A stretch of DNA of 64,000 nucleotides from Prauserella alba. GTDB lineage: Bacteria; Actinomycetota; Actinomycetes; Mycobacteriales; Pseudonocardiaceae. Shown here piece by piece: positions 26,111 to 35,715 of the stretch. Location of the stretch: contig NZ_JAMTCH010000003.1 in the NCBI RefSeq assembly GCF_024171735.1, positions 608,841-672,840 of the forward strand, in the 5' to 3' direction. Made by a program: the position numbers and the translations under genes. Every line of letters begins with the position of its first letter. Positions within the stretch are counted from its first letter, which is position 1. The notes below the pieces were generated by a model that worked only from the letters and a program-made list of their open reading frames with translations, did not search any database and was not told the origin of the DNA.

Positions 26111-27085
26111 TTAAGGGCAGATGAGGACCTGTCCCGCATACGACAGACCGGCGCCGAAACCGACAGCCAGCACGACGTCGCCCGACGAGACTGTGCCCGA
26201 CGCGCGCATGTGGTCGAGTGCGAGGGGGATCGATGCCGACGAGGTGTTGCCGGAGTAGCGGATGTCGTCGGCGACCACCATGTCCTCGCGCGCGCCCTGG
26301 GCCCGCAGCCGTTTGGCGATCGACTCGACGATGCGCAGGTTGGCCTGGTGCGGGATCAGCACGTCCACATCGGATAGCTGCAGGCCCGCACGCTCGACGG
26401 CCTCGGTGGCGACGGGCGCGATCTGCGTCGTCGCCCAGCGGAACACCGACTGTCCCTCCTGGAACAGGTACTTGTGCTCGCGCATGTAGATCATGTCGAC
26501 CTGGTCGCCCGCACTGCCCCACGAGACCGGTCCGATGCCCGGTTCGTCCGACGGTCCGACCAGTGCCGCACCCGCACCGTCGGCGAAGATGATCGCCGTC
26601 GAGCGGTCGGCCGGGTCGACCACGTCGGTGAGCTTCTCGGCGCCGATCACGAGGACCTTGCCCGCCGAGCCGCCGCGGATCAGGTCGGAGGCGAGTGCCA
26701 GCCCGTAGCAGAACCCGGCACACGCGGCGTTGATGTCGAACGCACCTGCGCCCGCGATCCCGATCCGGTCGGCGACCTGTGCGGCCGCGTTGGGGATCGG
26801 CGAGGGCATGGTGCAGTTCGGCAGGATGACCGTGTCGACCTCCGACGGGTCGGTGCCCGCGTCGGCGAGCGCCTTCGACCCCGCCGTGACCGCCATGTCG
26901 ACCAGCCGCTCGTCCTTGCCCGCGAATCGGCGTTCGATGATGCCGACGCGTTCGCGGATCCACTGGTCGTTGGTGTCCATGTGCTGCGCGAGCTCGTCGT
27001 TGGTCACGGCCCGGTCCGGCTGGGTGCTGCCGATGCCGAGCACGCGGGTCGCGGCGGGTCCCTGCCGGAGGCTCAGCGCGCTCAT
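26111..27085 (-). CDS. fabH: 3-oxoacyl-ACP synthase III
   Basis: 324 residues. Catalytic Cys in DINAACAGFCYGL, His in IPHQANLRI and Asn in YSGNTSSASIP are all present. FabH starts fatty-acid synthesis by condensing an acyl-CoA primer with malonyl-ACP; in actinomycetes branched primers are often used. The ATG overlaps the end of fabD by four bases. Confidence 0.95.
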   Translation of the reverse strand: MSALSLRQGPAATRVLGIGSTQPDRAVTNDELAQHMDTNDQWIRERVGIIERRFAGKDERLVDMAVTAGSKALADAGTDPSEVDTVILPNCTMPSPIPNAAAQVADRIGIAGAGAFDINAACAGFCYGLALASDLIRGGSAGKVLVIGAEKLTDVVDPADRSTAIIFADGAGAALVGPSDEPGIGPVSWGSAGDQVDMIYMREHKYLFQEGQSVFRWATTQIAPVATEAVERAGLQLSDVDVLIPHQANLRIVESIAKRLRAQGAREDMVVADDIRYSGNTSSASIPLALDHMRASGTVSSGDVVLAVGFGAGLSYAGQVLICP

Positions 27086-27981
27086 GCGGCGGGGTCCACG
27101 TCGTCGAGGTCGGCCGGCTTCTTCAGCGCGACCGTGGCGGTGCCTTTGAGTTCACGGCGGACGAGGCCACTCAGCGTGCCCGCGGGCGGCAGTTCCGCGG
27201 TCGCGGTGACCCCGAGACCGGCGAGGCCCTGCATGGTCAGATCCCACCGCACCGGCTTCGTGACCTGGGCGACGAGGCGGTCCAGGTACTCCGCGCCGTC
27301 GGTGACGACGGCGCCGTCGGCGTTCGAGAGCAGTGGCCGGGTGGGGTCGGCGGGGGAGAGGCCCGCGACGTGCTCACGCAGCGTCTCCTCGGCGGGGGCC
27401 ATGTACCGGGTGTGGAACGCGCCCGCCACTTGCAGCGGGCGCACCTTCGTACCCGCCATCGGCTCGGCGACGATCGCCTCGATCGCCTCCGCCGAGCCGG
27501 ACGCCACGATCTGACCGGCGCCGTTGCGGTTGGCCGCTTCGAGGTCGTGGTCGGCCAACCAGGCGACGACCTCGTCCGGGTCGCCCAGCATGACCGCCGC
27601 CATGCTGGTGGGTTCGAGCGCACAGGCCTTGGCCATCGCGGCGCCGCGGACGGCCGCCAGCGCGACGGCCTCCTCCGCGGGGAACACACCGGCGATCGCG
27701 GCGGCCGCCAGCTCACCCACCGAGTGGCCTGCCACCGGTGCGCCGGACGGAGTCTCGGGCAGGTGTTCGGCGGCCAGCAGCGCGGCGGCCACCGTCAGCG
27801 GCTGAGTGATCGCGGTGTCGCGGATCTCCTCGGCACCGGCCTCGGTGCCGAGATGGACGAGGTCGAGGTCCGTCCTCTCGGACCACTGCCGCAGTCGCTG
27901 GTGGGCACCGTCGAGTTCGAGCCAGTCGTTGAGCATGCCAGGGGATTGCGCACCCTGGCCCGGGCATAGCAGCGCGATCAC
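27082..27981 (-). CDS. fabD: Malonyl-CoA:ACP transacylase
   Basis: 299 residues from GTG 27981 (VIALLCPGQGAQSPG). The nucleophile motif GHSVGE and the later FHTRYM histidine are conserved, as is the QxxTQP-type ITQPLTVAAALL segment. It loads malonate onto ACP. An in-frame GTG at 27996 would add five residues; I prefer 27981 because homologues start at this strand. First gene of the fab operon, directly downstream of the PucR-type regulator. Confidence 0.94.
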   Translation of the reverse strand: MIALLCPGQGAQSPGMLNDWLELDGAHQRLRQWSERTDLDLVHLGTEAGAEEIRDTAITQPLTVAAALLAAEHLPETPSGAPVAGHSVGELAAAAIAGVFPAEEAVALAAVRGAAMAKACALEPTSMAAVMLGDPDEVVAWLADHDLEAANRNGAGQIVASGSAEAIEAIVAEPMAGTKVRPLQVAGAFHTRYMAPAEETLREHVAGLSPADPTRPLLSNADGAVVTDGAEYLDRLVAQVTKPVRWDLTMQGLAGLGVTATAELPPAGTLSGLVRRELKGTATVALKKPADLDDVDPAA

Positions 27982-28145
27982 GCCACCAGACAACACGTCG
28001 GCGGGCCGGCGCGGGGATGCCGACGCTTCACGAACTCGGGGCGCCTCGCTTGTGGGAAGCCTACAAACGTTCTCGGCGTCGGCCGCTGTCCTGCGAGATC
28101 ACCTTGTCGGTTCTGGGCAGTTCGATCGCCGCCCTGGGCGTGATA

Positions 28146-28165
28146 GTGATCGTTCTCACGATCAC
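28146..28165. promoter_or_regulatory. Perfect palindrome upstream of fabD
   Basis: GTGATCGT-4-ACGATCAC, 8-bp perfect arms, 165 bp upstream of fabD and about 90 bp after the regulator gene stop. It is a candidate binding site for the adjacent FasR-like regulator, or else a transcription terminator of that gene. No clear promoter hexamers could be assigned beside it. Confidence 0.4.
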
Positions 28166-28168
28166 CCA

Positions 28169-28207
28169 CCGGACCACGGGGTGCCGGACCACGGGGTGCC
28201 GGACCGC
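28169..28207. repeat. 15-bp direct repeat upstream of fabD
   Basis: CCGGACCACGGGGTG occurs twice in tandem (28169, 28184), then a partial third unit starts at 28199. It sits next to the palindrome at 28146-28165 in the fabD upstream region. Confidence 0.6.
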
Positions 28208-28253
28208 GAGGCGGCGGGCGTGGCTGGAGGAGGGGACGCGGAGCGGCCGCCGG

Positions 28254-29723
28254 TCACCACTGGCTGCGGGCGGCGGCGAGTCTGCTCGCGGCCAGCGCCA
28301 CGCGCAGCACGAGCGCATCGCGGGGGTCCGCGGCGTTGCGGCCCGTCAGCTCGGCGGCCTTGCGCAGCCGGTAGCGCACCGTGTTCGGGTGCACGAACAG
28401 CTGGCGGGCGCACATCTCCAGGACACCGCCGGTCTCCAGGTAACCCTCGACGGTGGCCAGCAGTGCGGGGCCCGCGTCCTCCAACGGTTTGGCGATCTCG
28501 TCGACGAGCCGCCGCTCCGCGGACGGGTCACCGGCGAGGGCACGTTCGGGCAGCAGGTCGATCGAGCGGACCGGACGCGGCGCGCCGGGCCACGCGACGA
28601 CCGCGCGCATGGCCGACAGGGCTTCCGCGGCGCTGGCGTGTGCCTCGCCCAGGCCGGCCACCGTCGGTCCCGCGACGATCGGCCCGTCACCGAATGCCGC
28701 CGCGAGGGTGTCCAGCAGGGCGCCGTCGCGGGCCTGCTCGTCGTCAGCGCCGCCGGCCACCACGACGAGCCGTGTGCCCTGCACGCCCAGCAGGACGGGA
28801 CAGCCGGCGCGCGCGGCACGGCTGCGCACCTCGAACACCACGGTCGGCGGATCGTCCGACGGCGACGTGCCGACCATCACCGTCGCGCTGGCCGCGGGGT
28901 CCCAGCCGAGCGCGGCAGCGCGGGAGAGCACGGACTCCTCGGCGTCGCCGCGGACGATGCCGTCGACGACGAGAGCCTCGAGGCGGGCGTCCCACGCGCC
29001 CCGCGCCTCGGCGGCCGCCGCGTAGGAACTCGCGGCGGCGAACGCCACCTCGCGGCCGTACCGCAGGATGCCTTCGACGAGCGCGGCGTTCTCGGCCCCG
29101 TCCGCGGCGAAATCGGGCAGCTGCTGTTCGAAGACCTCGATGGCCAGCCGCACCAGGCCGACGGTCTGGCGCAGGCTGATCCAGCGTGAGAGGTCGCGCG
29201 GGGCGGCGCGGAACGCTTCGGTGGTCAGTTCCAGGGCGTGCTCGGGGTCGCGCAGCCAGCGGACGAAACCTGCCGCGCCGGTCTGCGTGATGAGCAGGAC
29301 GCTGGCCCGCTGGTCGGCGGGCAACCGGCTGAACCAGGACAGTCGCTCCTCCATCGCGGCGACGCTGGCCTTGGCGAGCCTGCCCGAGGCCCGTTCCAGC
29401 TCCCGCAGCGTCCGCGCCGACAGCCGGTTCGGCCCGCGTGCTTCCCCCGGTGCCGGACCCGGCGGCGAGGTACCGGCCGTGTCGACCGGGGTGGTGTCCG
29501 GGTGTGCCGTGTCCTCCGGTCCCGCGGTGCGCCCCGGTCCAGCGGTGTCCTCCGGTCCCGTGTGCGCGGGCGTCGAGCTCGGGTCGGCCGGGGTGGTGGT
29601 TTTCGAGCGCGGGGCCTTTCGGGCCTTCGCGGGCCTCGGCCCCGTCGAGGCGTGGGAGGTCGCCGGGGACGCCGTTCTCGCGCCCCTGTTCGACCGGGTG
29701 CGCCGGGGATCGTCGGAGGTCAT
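28254..29723 (-). CDS. fasR: PucR/CdaR-family transcriptional regulator of the fab operon (FasR/MabR type)
   Basis: 489 residues from ATG 29723. Residues 1-90 are a Pro/Thr-rich disordered extension, then a GGDEF-related PucR domain and a C-terminal helix-turn-helix (MCARQLFVHPNTVRYRLRKA) typical of this family. Streptomyces FasR and mycobacterial MabR (Rv2242) occupy the same position directly upstream of fabD and control the fatty-acid synthase II operon. The assignment rests on both sequence type and position. The effector is probably a long-chain acyl derivative, known from relatives, not visible here. Confidence 0.85.
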   Translation of the reverse strand: MTSDDPRRTRSNRGARTASPATSHASTGPRPAKARKAPRSKTTTPADPSSTPAHTGPEDTAGPGRTAGPEDTAHPDTTPVDTAGTSPPGPAPGEARGPNRLSARTLRELERASGRLAKASVAAMEERLSWFSRLPADQRASVLLITQTGAAGFVRWLRDPEHALELTTEAFRAAPRDLSRWISLRQTVGLVRLAIEVFEQQLPDFAADGAENAALVEGILRYGREVAFAAASSYAAAAEARGAWDARLEALVVDGIVRGDAEESVLSRAAALGWDPAASATVMVGTSPSDDPPTVVFEVRSRAARAGCPVLLGVQGTRLVVVAGGADDEQARDGALLDTLAAAFGDGPIVAGPTVAGLGEAHASAAEALSAMRAVVAWPGAPRPVRSIDLLPERALAGDPSAERRLVDEIAKPLEDAGPALLATVEGYLETGGVLEMCARQLFVHPNTVRYRLRKAAELTGRNAADPRDALVLRVALAASRLAAARSQW

Positions 29724-30069
29724 TTGCCTGCGATCGTACGTCGCCCGCGGTCCGACCGGCCACGGCGGAGTCGCCCCTGGTGGTAGCCGCCGGTACCCGG
29801 CCGACGTGGCCGATCCGGCCGCCCCGGCGACCCGGCGACCGACCGGCCGACGATGCGAAACCGCCCGATGCGGCGATGAATCGCTGCATCGGGCGGTTTC
29901 GTTCTCCCCGGTCCCCACCGGTGATTCCACTATGGACCGGCGGGATCATTGCTGGCCAGGGGGCTCACTCGTTCGTGGAACGACCTCACGCGAACGGCGA
30001 AGCCGACCGCGTGACGGGTTCACTTTCAGTGGTGGGCGCCATCCTTTTCGTCCGGAAGTTCCGGTGGGA
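29724..30069. other. Intergenic region between aceE and the FasR-like gene
   Basis: 346 bp without a supportable gene. It contains the long stem-loop at 29857-29900, which would end the aceE transcript, and presumably the promoter of the regulator gene, which I could not define. Confidence 0.6.
29857..29900 (-). terminator. Long stem-loop terminator downstream of aceE
   Basis: Perfect 15-bp arms (GAAACCGCCCGATGC and its complement) continue inward through a G-T pair and five more pairs to a tiny loop, giving a stem of about 20 bp. It lies 170 bp beyond the aceE stop and before the next minus-strand gene. No T-tract follows on the minus strand. Confidence 0.65.
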
Positions 30070-32877
30070 TCAGGCCACCCCGGAGTCGGACGTCTGCGGT
30101 CCGGCCGCGCCGACGTCGTCGATCCGGTACTGCTGGGCCGCGCGCGACACCGTGTCCTGGTCGACCGCGCCCTGTTTCGCCAGTGCCGTGAGCACGCCGA
30201 CCGTGATCGACTCGGCGTCCACCAGGAAGTGGCGGCGCGCCGCAGGGCGGGTGTCGGAGAAACCGAAGCCGTCGGTGCCGAGGGTGAGCATGTCGCCGGG
30301 CACCCACGGGCGGATCAGGTCCGGCACGGCCCGCATCCAGTCGGACACCGCCACGTACGGACCGTTCGCGCCCTGCAGCGCCTCGGTCACGTACGGCACC
30401 TGCGGCGTATCGTCCGGGTTCAGGAAGTTGTCCCGGTCCACGTCCACGGCGTCGCGGCGCAGCTCGGTCCACGACGTGGCCGACCACACCGCTGCGCGCA
30501 CGCCCCACTCGTCGAGCAGCATCTGCTGTGCCCGCAGCGCGTCGGGCATCGTCACGCCGGAGACCAGGATCTGTGCCTCCGGGCCGTTGCCCGCCGGTGC
30601 CTCGGCGTAGCGGTACAGGCCCTTGAGTAGGCCGTCGACGTCGATGTTCTCCGGCTCGGCCGGCTGCTGGTACGGCTCGTTGTAGATGGTGATGTAGTAG
30701 AAGACGTTCTCACCGTTGCCGTCCGGGCCGGTCTCGCCGTACATGCGGCGCAGGCCGTCCTTGACGATGTGGGCGATCTCGAACGACCACGCCGGGTCGT
30801 AGGTCACCGCCGCCGGGTTCGTGGCCGACAGCAGGATCGAGTGACCGTCGGCGTGCTGCAGGCCCTCACCCGTGAGGGTGGTGCGGCCCGCGGTGGCGCC
30901 CAGCACGAAGCCGCGCGCCATCTGGTCGGCCGCCGCGTACAGGCCGTCGCCGGTGCGCTGGAACCCGAACATCGAGTAGAAGATGTAGATCGGGATCATC
31001 GGCTCGCCGTGCGTGGCGTACGACGTGCCGATCGCGGTGAACGACGCGGTGGAGCCCGCCTCGTTGATGCCCTCGTGCAGCAGCTGGCCCTGCTCGGACT
31101 CCTTGTAGGCCAGCATCAGCTGCGCGTCCACCGAGGTGTAGGTCTGCCCGTGCGGGTTGTAGATCTTGTTCGTGGGGAACATCGAGTCGAGGCCGAAGGT
31201 GCGCGCCTCGTCCGGGATGATCGGCACGATGCGCTGCCCGAGTTCGGCGTCCTTGGCCAGCTCGCGCACGAGCCGGACGAAGGCCATCGTCGTGGCGACC
31301 TCCTGCTTGCCCGACCCCTTGCGGATGGCGTCGTAGACCTTGTCACCGGGCAGTGTGAGCGGCTTGGCGCGGGCGGGACGCCGCTCCGGCACGTAGCCGC
31401 CGAGGGTCTTGCGGCGGCCCTGCATGTACTCGATCTCGGGCGAGTTCTCACCCGGGTGGTAGTACGGCGGCAGCTTCGGGTCGCGCTCGAGTTCCTCGTC
31501 GCTGATCGGGATGCGCTGGGCGTCCCGGAACGTCTTGAGGTCGTCGAGGGTCAGCTTCTTCATCTGGTGCGTGGCGTTGCGGCCCTCGAACGCGGGGCCC
31601 AGGCCGTAGCCCTTGATGGTGTGGGCGAGGATCACGGTCGGCTGGCCGTGGTGTTCCATCGCCGCCTTGTAGGCCGCGTACACCTTGCGGTAGTCGTGCC
31701 CGCCGCGCTTGAGGTTCCAGATCTCGGCGTCGGAGAGGTCCTTGACGAGGTCCTTCGTGCGCGGGTCACGGCCGAAGAAGTGCTCGCGGACGTAGGCGCC
31801 GTCGTTGGCCTTGTACGTCTGGAAGTCGCCGTCCGGGGTGACGTTCATGAGGTTGACCAGCGCGCCGTCCCGGTCGCCGTGCAGCAGCGCGTCCCACTCG
31901 CGGCCCCAGACGACCTTGATGACGTTCCAGCCCGCACCGCGGAAGTACGCCTCCAGTTCCTGGATGATCTTGCCGTTACCGCGGACCGGTCCGTCGAGAC
32001 GCTGCAGGTTGCAGTTGATGACGAACGTCAGATTGTCGAGGCCCTCGCCCGCGGCCACGTGGATGAGGCCGCGGGATTCCGGCTCGTCCATCTCGCCGTC
32101 GCCGAGGAACGCCCACACGTGCTGGTCGCTCGTGTCCTTGATGCCCCGCGCGTCGAGGTAGCGGTTGAAGCGCGCCTGGTAAACGGCGTTCATCGGGCCG
32201 AGGCCCATCGACACCGTCGGGTACTCCCAGAACTCGGGCATCAGCCGCGGATGCGGGTACGACGGCAGGCCGCCGCCCTCGCCCGCGTGGGAGAACTCCT
32301 GGCGGAAACCGTCCATCTGGTCGGCGCTGAGCCTGCCTTCGAGGAAGGCGCGGGCGTAGATGCCGGGGGAGGCGTGGCCCTGGATGAAGACGTGGTCGCC
32401 GCCGCCGGAGTGGTCCTTGCCCCGGAAGAAGTGATTGAAGCCCACCTCGTACAACGCCGCCGACGAGGCGTACGTGGAGATGTGCCCGCCTACGCCGACG
32501 CCGGGGCGCTGTGCCCGGTGCACCATGACGGCCGCGTTCCACCGGATGTAGGCGCGGTAGCGGCGCTCGAGCTCTTCGTCACCGGGGAACCACGGCTCGT
32601 TCTCGGTGGGGATGCTGTTGACGTAGTCCGTCTCGGTGAGCGGAGCGACGCCGACGTTGCGCTCCCGTGCCCGTTCCAGTACCCGCAGGAGCAGGTACCG
32701 GGCGCGCTGCTTGCCGCCGGTGGCGAGCGCGGCGTCGAAGGAGTCGAGCCATTCGCCCGTCTCCTCCGGATCGATGTCGGGCAGGTGTGCCGCCAGGCCG
32801 TTGCGGATCACGTGGACGCGCGCCGGGTTGCCCTGGCCGGTCTCGTCGCGCCCGGCCTTGTCGTTCTGCGGGGCCAA
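30070..32877 (-). CDS. aceE: Pyruvate dehydrogenase E1 component, homodimeric type
   Basis: 935 residues, normal for single-chain AceE. The thiamine-diphosphate motif ([10 protein letters not shown]... to [12 protein letters not shown] region) lies at about 240-280, and the transketolase-like pyrimidine and C-terminal domains follow. It decarboxylates pyruvate and passes the acetyl group to the lipoyl E2 (here 59017-60867). The start is TTG at 32877, preceded by GAGGAG at correct spacing; no ATG or GTG fits the N-terminus ([12 protein letters not shown]). The upstream 545 bp is shared with the divergent DUF3052 gene and contains a CAGTGACAA direct repeat near the start. Confidence 0.96.
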   Translation of the reverse strand: MAPQNDKAGRDETGQGNPARVHVIRNGLAAHLPDIDPEETGEWLDSFDAALATGGKQRARYLLLRVLERARERNVGVAPLTETDYVNSIPTENEPWFPGDEELERRYRAYIRWNAAVMVHRAQRPGVGVGGHISTYASSAALYEVGFNHFFRGKDHSGGGDHVFIQGHASPGIYARAFLEGRLSADQMDGFRQEFSHAGEGGGLPSYPHPRLMPEFWEYPTVSMGLGPMNAVYQARFNRYLDARGIKDTSDQHVWAFLGDGEMDEPESRGLIHVAAGEGLDNLTFVINCNLQRLDGPVRGNGKIIQELEAYFRGAGWNVIKVVWGREWDALLHGDRDGALVNLMNVTPDGDFQTYKANDGAYVREHFFGRDPRTKDLVKDLSDAEIWNLKRGGHDYRKVYAAYKAAMEHHGQPTVILAHTIKGYGLGPAFEGRNATHQMKKLTLDDLKTFRDAQRIPISDEELERDPKLPPYYHPGENSPEIEYMQGRRKTLGGYVPERRPARAKPLTLPGDKVYDAIRKGSGKQEVATTMAFVRLVRELAKDAELGQRIVPIIPDEARTFGLDSMFPTNKIYNPHGQTYTSVDAQLMLAYKESEQGQLLHEGINEAGSTASFTAIGTSYATHGEPMIPIYIFYSMFGFQRTGDGLYAAADQMARGFVLGATAGRTTLTGEGLQHADGHSILLSATNPAAVTYDPAWSFEIAHIVKDGLRRMYGETGPDGNGENVFYYITIYNEPYQQPAEPENIDVDGLLKGLYRYAEAPAGNGPEAQILVSGVTMPDALRAQQMLLDEWGVRAAVWSATSWTELRRDAVDVDRDNFLNPDDTPQVPYVTEALQGANGPYVAVSDWMRAVPDLIRPWVPGDMLTLGTDGFGFSDTRPAARRHFLVDAESITVGVLTALAKQGAVDQDTVSRAAQQYRIDDVGAAGPQTSDSGVA

Positions 32878-33423
32878 GGGGTCTCCTCGCCAGTCGTCGC
32901 TGTTGGTTCCAGCTTCTCGTCACTGTTGTCACTGCGTTGTCCGGGGCCGCCGTCGTCCGTACCCGGCGGCCGGGTGCGCGCGGGTTCTCGGCGCGTATCC
33001 GGCGAGCCGGGCACGAAATCGGTGCGGTGACCCGGGTGCGGGCCGTTCGAGGGACATGGTCGTCGCATCCACGAGCCGTGTCAGCGCTACTCGGTGGTAA
33101 CGCCGACTCGGCGGTTTCCCGGTCATCGGCCCCGGTCAGTCCCCTGTCGGGGACCGGTGAGCCCACCCTAGACCCGCCGCGCTCGCGGCGTGTGTCGAGT
33201 CGGTTCCATGCCTCTTCTACGCGCGCGCGTGCGCGCGCGTCAACTCCCGGTTCCGGCAGGGCCGCCACCGGCGCGGCGTGCGATGCTGGGCACAGCTGAG
33301 GTGTCGGATCCGGTGTGGACGGTTGCATCGGAGCCGCGCTCAGTGTTCGCTTGACCCAACCGTGAAAGCAGCGCGGCCGGAATCCGCCGGTCGCGCACCG
33401 TCGTTCGTTGGAGGATTGAAGTC
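32878..33423. promoter_or_regulatory. Divergent regulatory region between aceE and DUF3052
   Basis: 546 bp with no convincing gene. It must contain promoters for both aceE and the DUF3052/ahpE side, and includes a 22-base alternating purine-pyrimidine tract at 33219-33240. No consensus promoter could be assigned with confidence. Confidence 0.5.
33219..33240. other. Alternating purine-pyrimidine tract (Z-DNA-prone)
   Basis: 22 bases of strict R-Y alternation, almost entirely CG steps with two GT/AC steps. A similar tract is at 62411-62434 upstream of lpdA. Confidence 0.75.
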
Positions 33424-33849
33424 GTGGTCGCCGCGGGAGACGCTGATCAGCACAGCGTCGCCGAGAGGCTTGGCATCAAGCCGGACATGGTGGTCCAGGA
33501 GATCGGCTGGGACGAGGACGTCGACGACGACCTGCGCGCGGCCATCGAGGAACACACCGGTGCCGAACTGCTCGACGAGGACGCGGACGAGGTGATCGAC
33601 GTGGTCCTGCTGTGGTGGCGGGACGGCGACGGCGACCTCGGCGACGCGCTCGTCGACGCCAGGGCGCCTCTCGACGACGAGGGCGTGGTGTGGGTGCTGA
33701 CCCCGAAGACGGGGGAGGCGGGCCACGTCGAGCCCAGCGAGATCGCCGAGGCGGTGCCGACCGTGGGCCTGTCGCAGACCTCCAACCTGTCGGTCGGCGA
33801 CAGCTGGACGGCGACGCGGCTCGTGCCGCGGTCCACGTCCCGCCGCTGA
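33424..33849 (+). CDS. DUF3052-family protein
   Basis: 141 residues, the usual size of this actinobacterial family (M. tuberculosis Rv2239c). The characteristic LGIKPDMVVQEIGWDEDVDD block and DVVLLWWRDGDGDL segment are present. Function is unknown, but the gene is conserved next to aceE and ahpE across actinobacteria, as here. The GTG start is preceded by GGAGG (33411-33415). The composition is strongly acidic, and no membrane segment is present. Confidence 0.88.
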   Translation: MVAAGDADQHSVAERLGIKPDMVVQEIGWDEDVDDDLRAAIEEHTGAELLDEDADEVIDVVLLWWRDGDGDLGDALVDARAPLDDEGVVWVLTPKTGEAGHVEPSEIAEAVPTVGLSQTSNLSVGDSWTATRLVPRSTSRR

Positions 33850-33974
33850 GCTCATCCGCGGCAGATCACCGGTGCTGGCTCTCGCCCCGCCGGGTCACGT
33901 TAAGGTGGTCGGGCACATGCGGCCGCGCCGGGTCTCGGCGGGCCGGACGAGCACGCGCGCGAGAGGAATCTCCT

Positions 33975-34436
33975 ATGGCGGTCGAGGTCGGTTCGCAGGC
34001 CCCGGACTTCACGCTGAACGACTACAACAAGCAGGAAGTCACCCTGTCGTCGTTCCGCGGCGACAAGCCGGTACTGCTGGTCTTCTACCCGTTCGCCTTC
34101 AGTGGCATCTGCCAGGGTGAGCTCTGCCAGCTCCGTGACGAGTTCGCCGACTACGACAACGAGGGCGTGCAGGTCCTCGGCGTGTCTGTGGACACCCCGT
34201 TCTCGCTCAAGGCCTGGGCCGAGCAGCAGGGCTACCAGTTCCCGCTGCTGTCGGACTTCTGGCCGCACGGCGAGGTCGCCACGAAGTACGGTGTGTTCAA
34301 CGACCAGGCCGGTCTCGCGGTGCGCGGCACCTTCCTGATCGACACGGAGGGTGTCGTCAAGTACGCCGAGGTGAACCAGCCCGGCGAGCCGCGCGACCAG
34401 GAGGCCTGGAAGAAGGCCATTTCAGACCTCGCCTGA
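33975..34436 (+). CDS. ahpE: AhpE-type peroxiredoxin with a second cysteine
   Basis: 153 residues. The peroxidatic cysteine is Cys46 in AFSGICQGEL, matching AhpE Cys45 of M. tuberculosis, with the conserved preceding YPFAFSG and the later Arg in VRGTFLID. It reduces peroxides and peroxynitrite. Unlike the mycobacterial enzyme, regarded as one-Cys, there is a second cysteine at residue 51, five positions on, the same spacing as the resolving cysteine of BCP/PrxQ proteins. GAGAGGAAT precedes the ATG. The gene follows DUF3052, as in the mycobacterial locus. Confidence 0.93.
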   Translation: MAVEVGSQAPDFTLNDYNKQEVTLSSFRGDKPVLLVFYPFAFSGICQGELCQLRDEFADYDNEGVQVLGVSVDTPFSLKAWAEQQGYQFPLLSDFWPHGEVATKYGVFNDQAGLAVRGTFLIDTEGVVKYAEVNQPGEPRDQEAWKKAISDLA

Positions 34437-34447
34437 CGAGGTTGTCG

Positions 34448-34475
34448 GGTGGCCGGCGCGATCGGCGCCGCCACC
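34448..34475 (+). terminator. Stem-loop after ahpE
   Basis: An 11-bp stem with one bulged base (GGTGGC-C-GGCGC paired with GCGCCGCCACC) and a 5-base loop, 11 bp after the ahpE stop and just before the tRNA gene. Confidence 0.55.
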
Positions 34476-34481
34476 TGTCAC

Positions 34482-34556
34482 GGGCGCATAGCTCAGCGGA
34501 AGAGCACCTGCCTTACAAGCAGGGGGTCGCTGGTTCGAACCCAGCTGCGCCCACCA
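34482..34556 (+). tRNA. tRNA-Val (anticodon UAC)
   Basis: A full cloverleaf can be drawn: acceptor GGGCGCA / TGCGCCC, D-arm GCTC...GAGC, anticodon arm CCTGC-CTTACAA-GCAGG with anticodon TAC, T-arm CTGG-TTCGAAC-CCAG, and an encoded CCA end. It reads the valine codons GUA and GUG. It marks one edge of a block of apparently accessory genes to 38 kb. Confidence 0.97.
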
Positions 34557-34795
34557 CATAGCCTTTCACCTGCGAAAACGTCGGCGCGAGGCTCGACCCG
34601 TGATTTCTTGTGACGGTCGCACGGTCTGGGCACGGCGCGCTCAGCATATGGTCGAGACGCCGAGTGGACGGCTCCGTTCGCTGCACGAGGTGGACGATTG
34701 GCGCGGCGCCGACCCGGCGAGTACGCGATGGCCAGGACAATGAGCGGTGCGCCGGACTCCACCCCGGCCCTCGAACCGCGGACAGGTCAGTAGCA

Positions 34796-35392
34796 GTGCA
34801 TCAGAAATCTCGAGCTTTCCGCCGTTGCCCGACGCTCATCGTGACGTGCCTGGCCATGGCCATGGCCTTCGCGGGATGCGGGAGCGAGTCCCCGAACGGA
34901 GGGGCAGAGGGTGATACGGACGCTGAGCCATCGCAGGGTGCCTTCGATGAGCTTTCTGCGCGTTCGAATATCGAGGTCGTGATAGACAAGCACAAGGCGA
35001 TCGAGCGCGAGATTCAACGCCGCTTGGCAGCCGAGGTGGGGCTGCCTGACGCTTGGGAGGCAACCGACGAGGAGTCGGAGAGTGGCTGTGGCGGCAGGTA
35101 CTCCGATCGCGATGCCGTGACGATCCATATGCCCAACTGGGCCAACTTCGATCACCCGATCCAGGAGGCGGACTGGCCCCGCGCGTTGGAGATCTTCACC
35201 GAGATCATGGGCAAGTACGGCTTCGACAAGCCGAAGGCTGTTCTCGACCGGCCGAACGATCACCTCGTGAGCGCTCACCACGACAACGGTGCAGAGTTCT
35301 CGTTCGGGACGAAGAAGGCCACCTCGCTGTCGTCGGTTACGGGCTGCCACCTGACTGAACGTGCACACCCCGAGACCGCGAACGGTTCGTGA
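34796..35392 (+). CDS. LppA-like lipoprotein
   Basis: 198 residues from GTG 34796. The N-terminus has basic residues, a hydrophobic stretch (TLIVTCLAMAMAFAG) and a lipobox FAGC giving Cys28 as the lipidated residue. The mature part contains SGCGGRYSDRD, WPRALEIFTEIMGKYGF and a closing TGCHL, the pattern of the LppA-like family of M. tuberculosis and other actinobacteria. The function of that family is unknown. It probably sits on the outer face of the membrane. The ribosome site is weak (ACAGGTCAG). No partner gene is evident. Confidence 0.78.
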   Translation: MHQKSRAFRRCPTLIVTCLAMAMAFAGCGSESPNGGAEGDTDAEPSQGAFDELSARSNIEVVIDKHKAIEREIQRRLAAEVGLPDAWEATDEESESGCGGRYSDRDAVTIHMPNWANFDHPIQEADWPRALEIFTEIMGKYGFDKPKAVLDRPNDHLVSAHHDNGAEFSFGTKKATSLSSVTGCHLTERAHPETANGS

Positions 35393-35715
35393 CCGGCAAG
35401 CAGGCACCGGACGTGGCACTCCGCTCGAGCTGAACGACATGACCCTGCTCGCCGACCGGTACGAGCTGTCCTACGAGTGGGCCGCTGACTGAACTGTGAC
35501 TCCGGGCGGGTCGTCCATCGGCTGCGCGCAGGCGACACGCAGTGCGGAGATCACTCGACGTCCCGCACGCCGAGGCCGTCGACGAGGTGGCGAAACACCG
35601 ACGCGCCGGAGATGCCGGCGAGCGTGACCACGCGCAGGCCGCCATGATCGGGCAGTGGATCAGGCCGGCAACGGTCGGCGCGAAACCGCGTGACGAACAG
35701 GGTGGGTGGAAACCG
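35393..35715. other. Intergenic region after the lipoprotein gene
   Basis: 323 bp. I see no supportable gene or clear hairpin. A short open segment ending at the TGA near 35491 (reading LLADRYELSYEWAAD) might be a fragment of an older gene, but is too short to assign. Confidence 0.4.

Noticed and set aside
30769-33030. Plus-strand open frame of about 750 codons
   Set aside because: Antisense to aceE; no recognisable protein features.
34493-34762. Minus-strand open frame of 89 codons ending in a WVRTSDPLL-type peptide
   Set aside because: It is the antisense translation of the tRNA-Val, a well-known source of spurious proteins.
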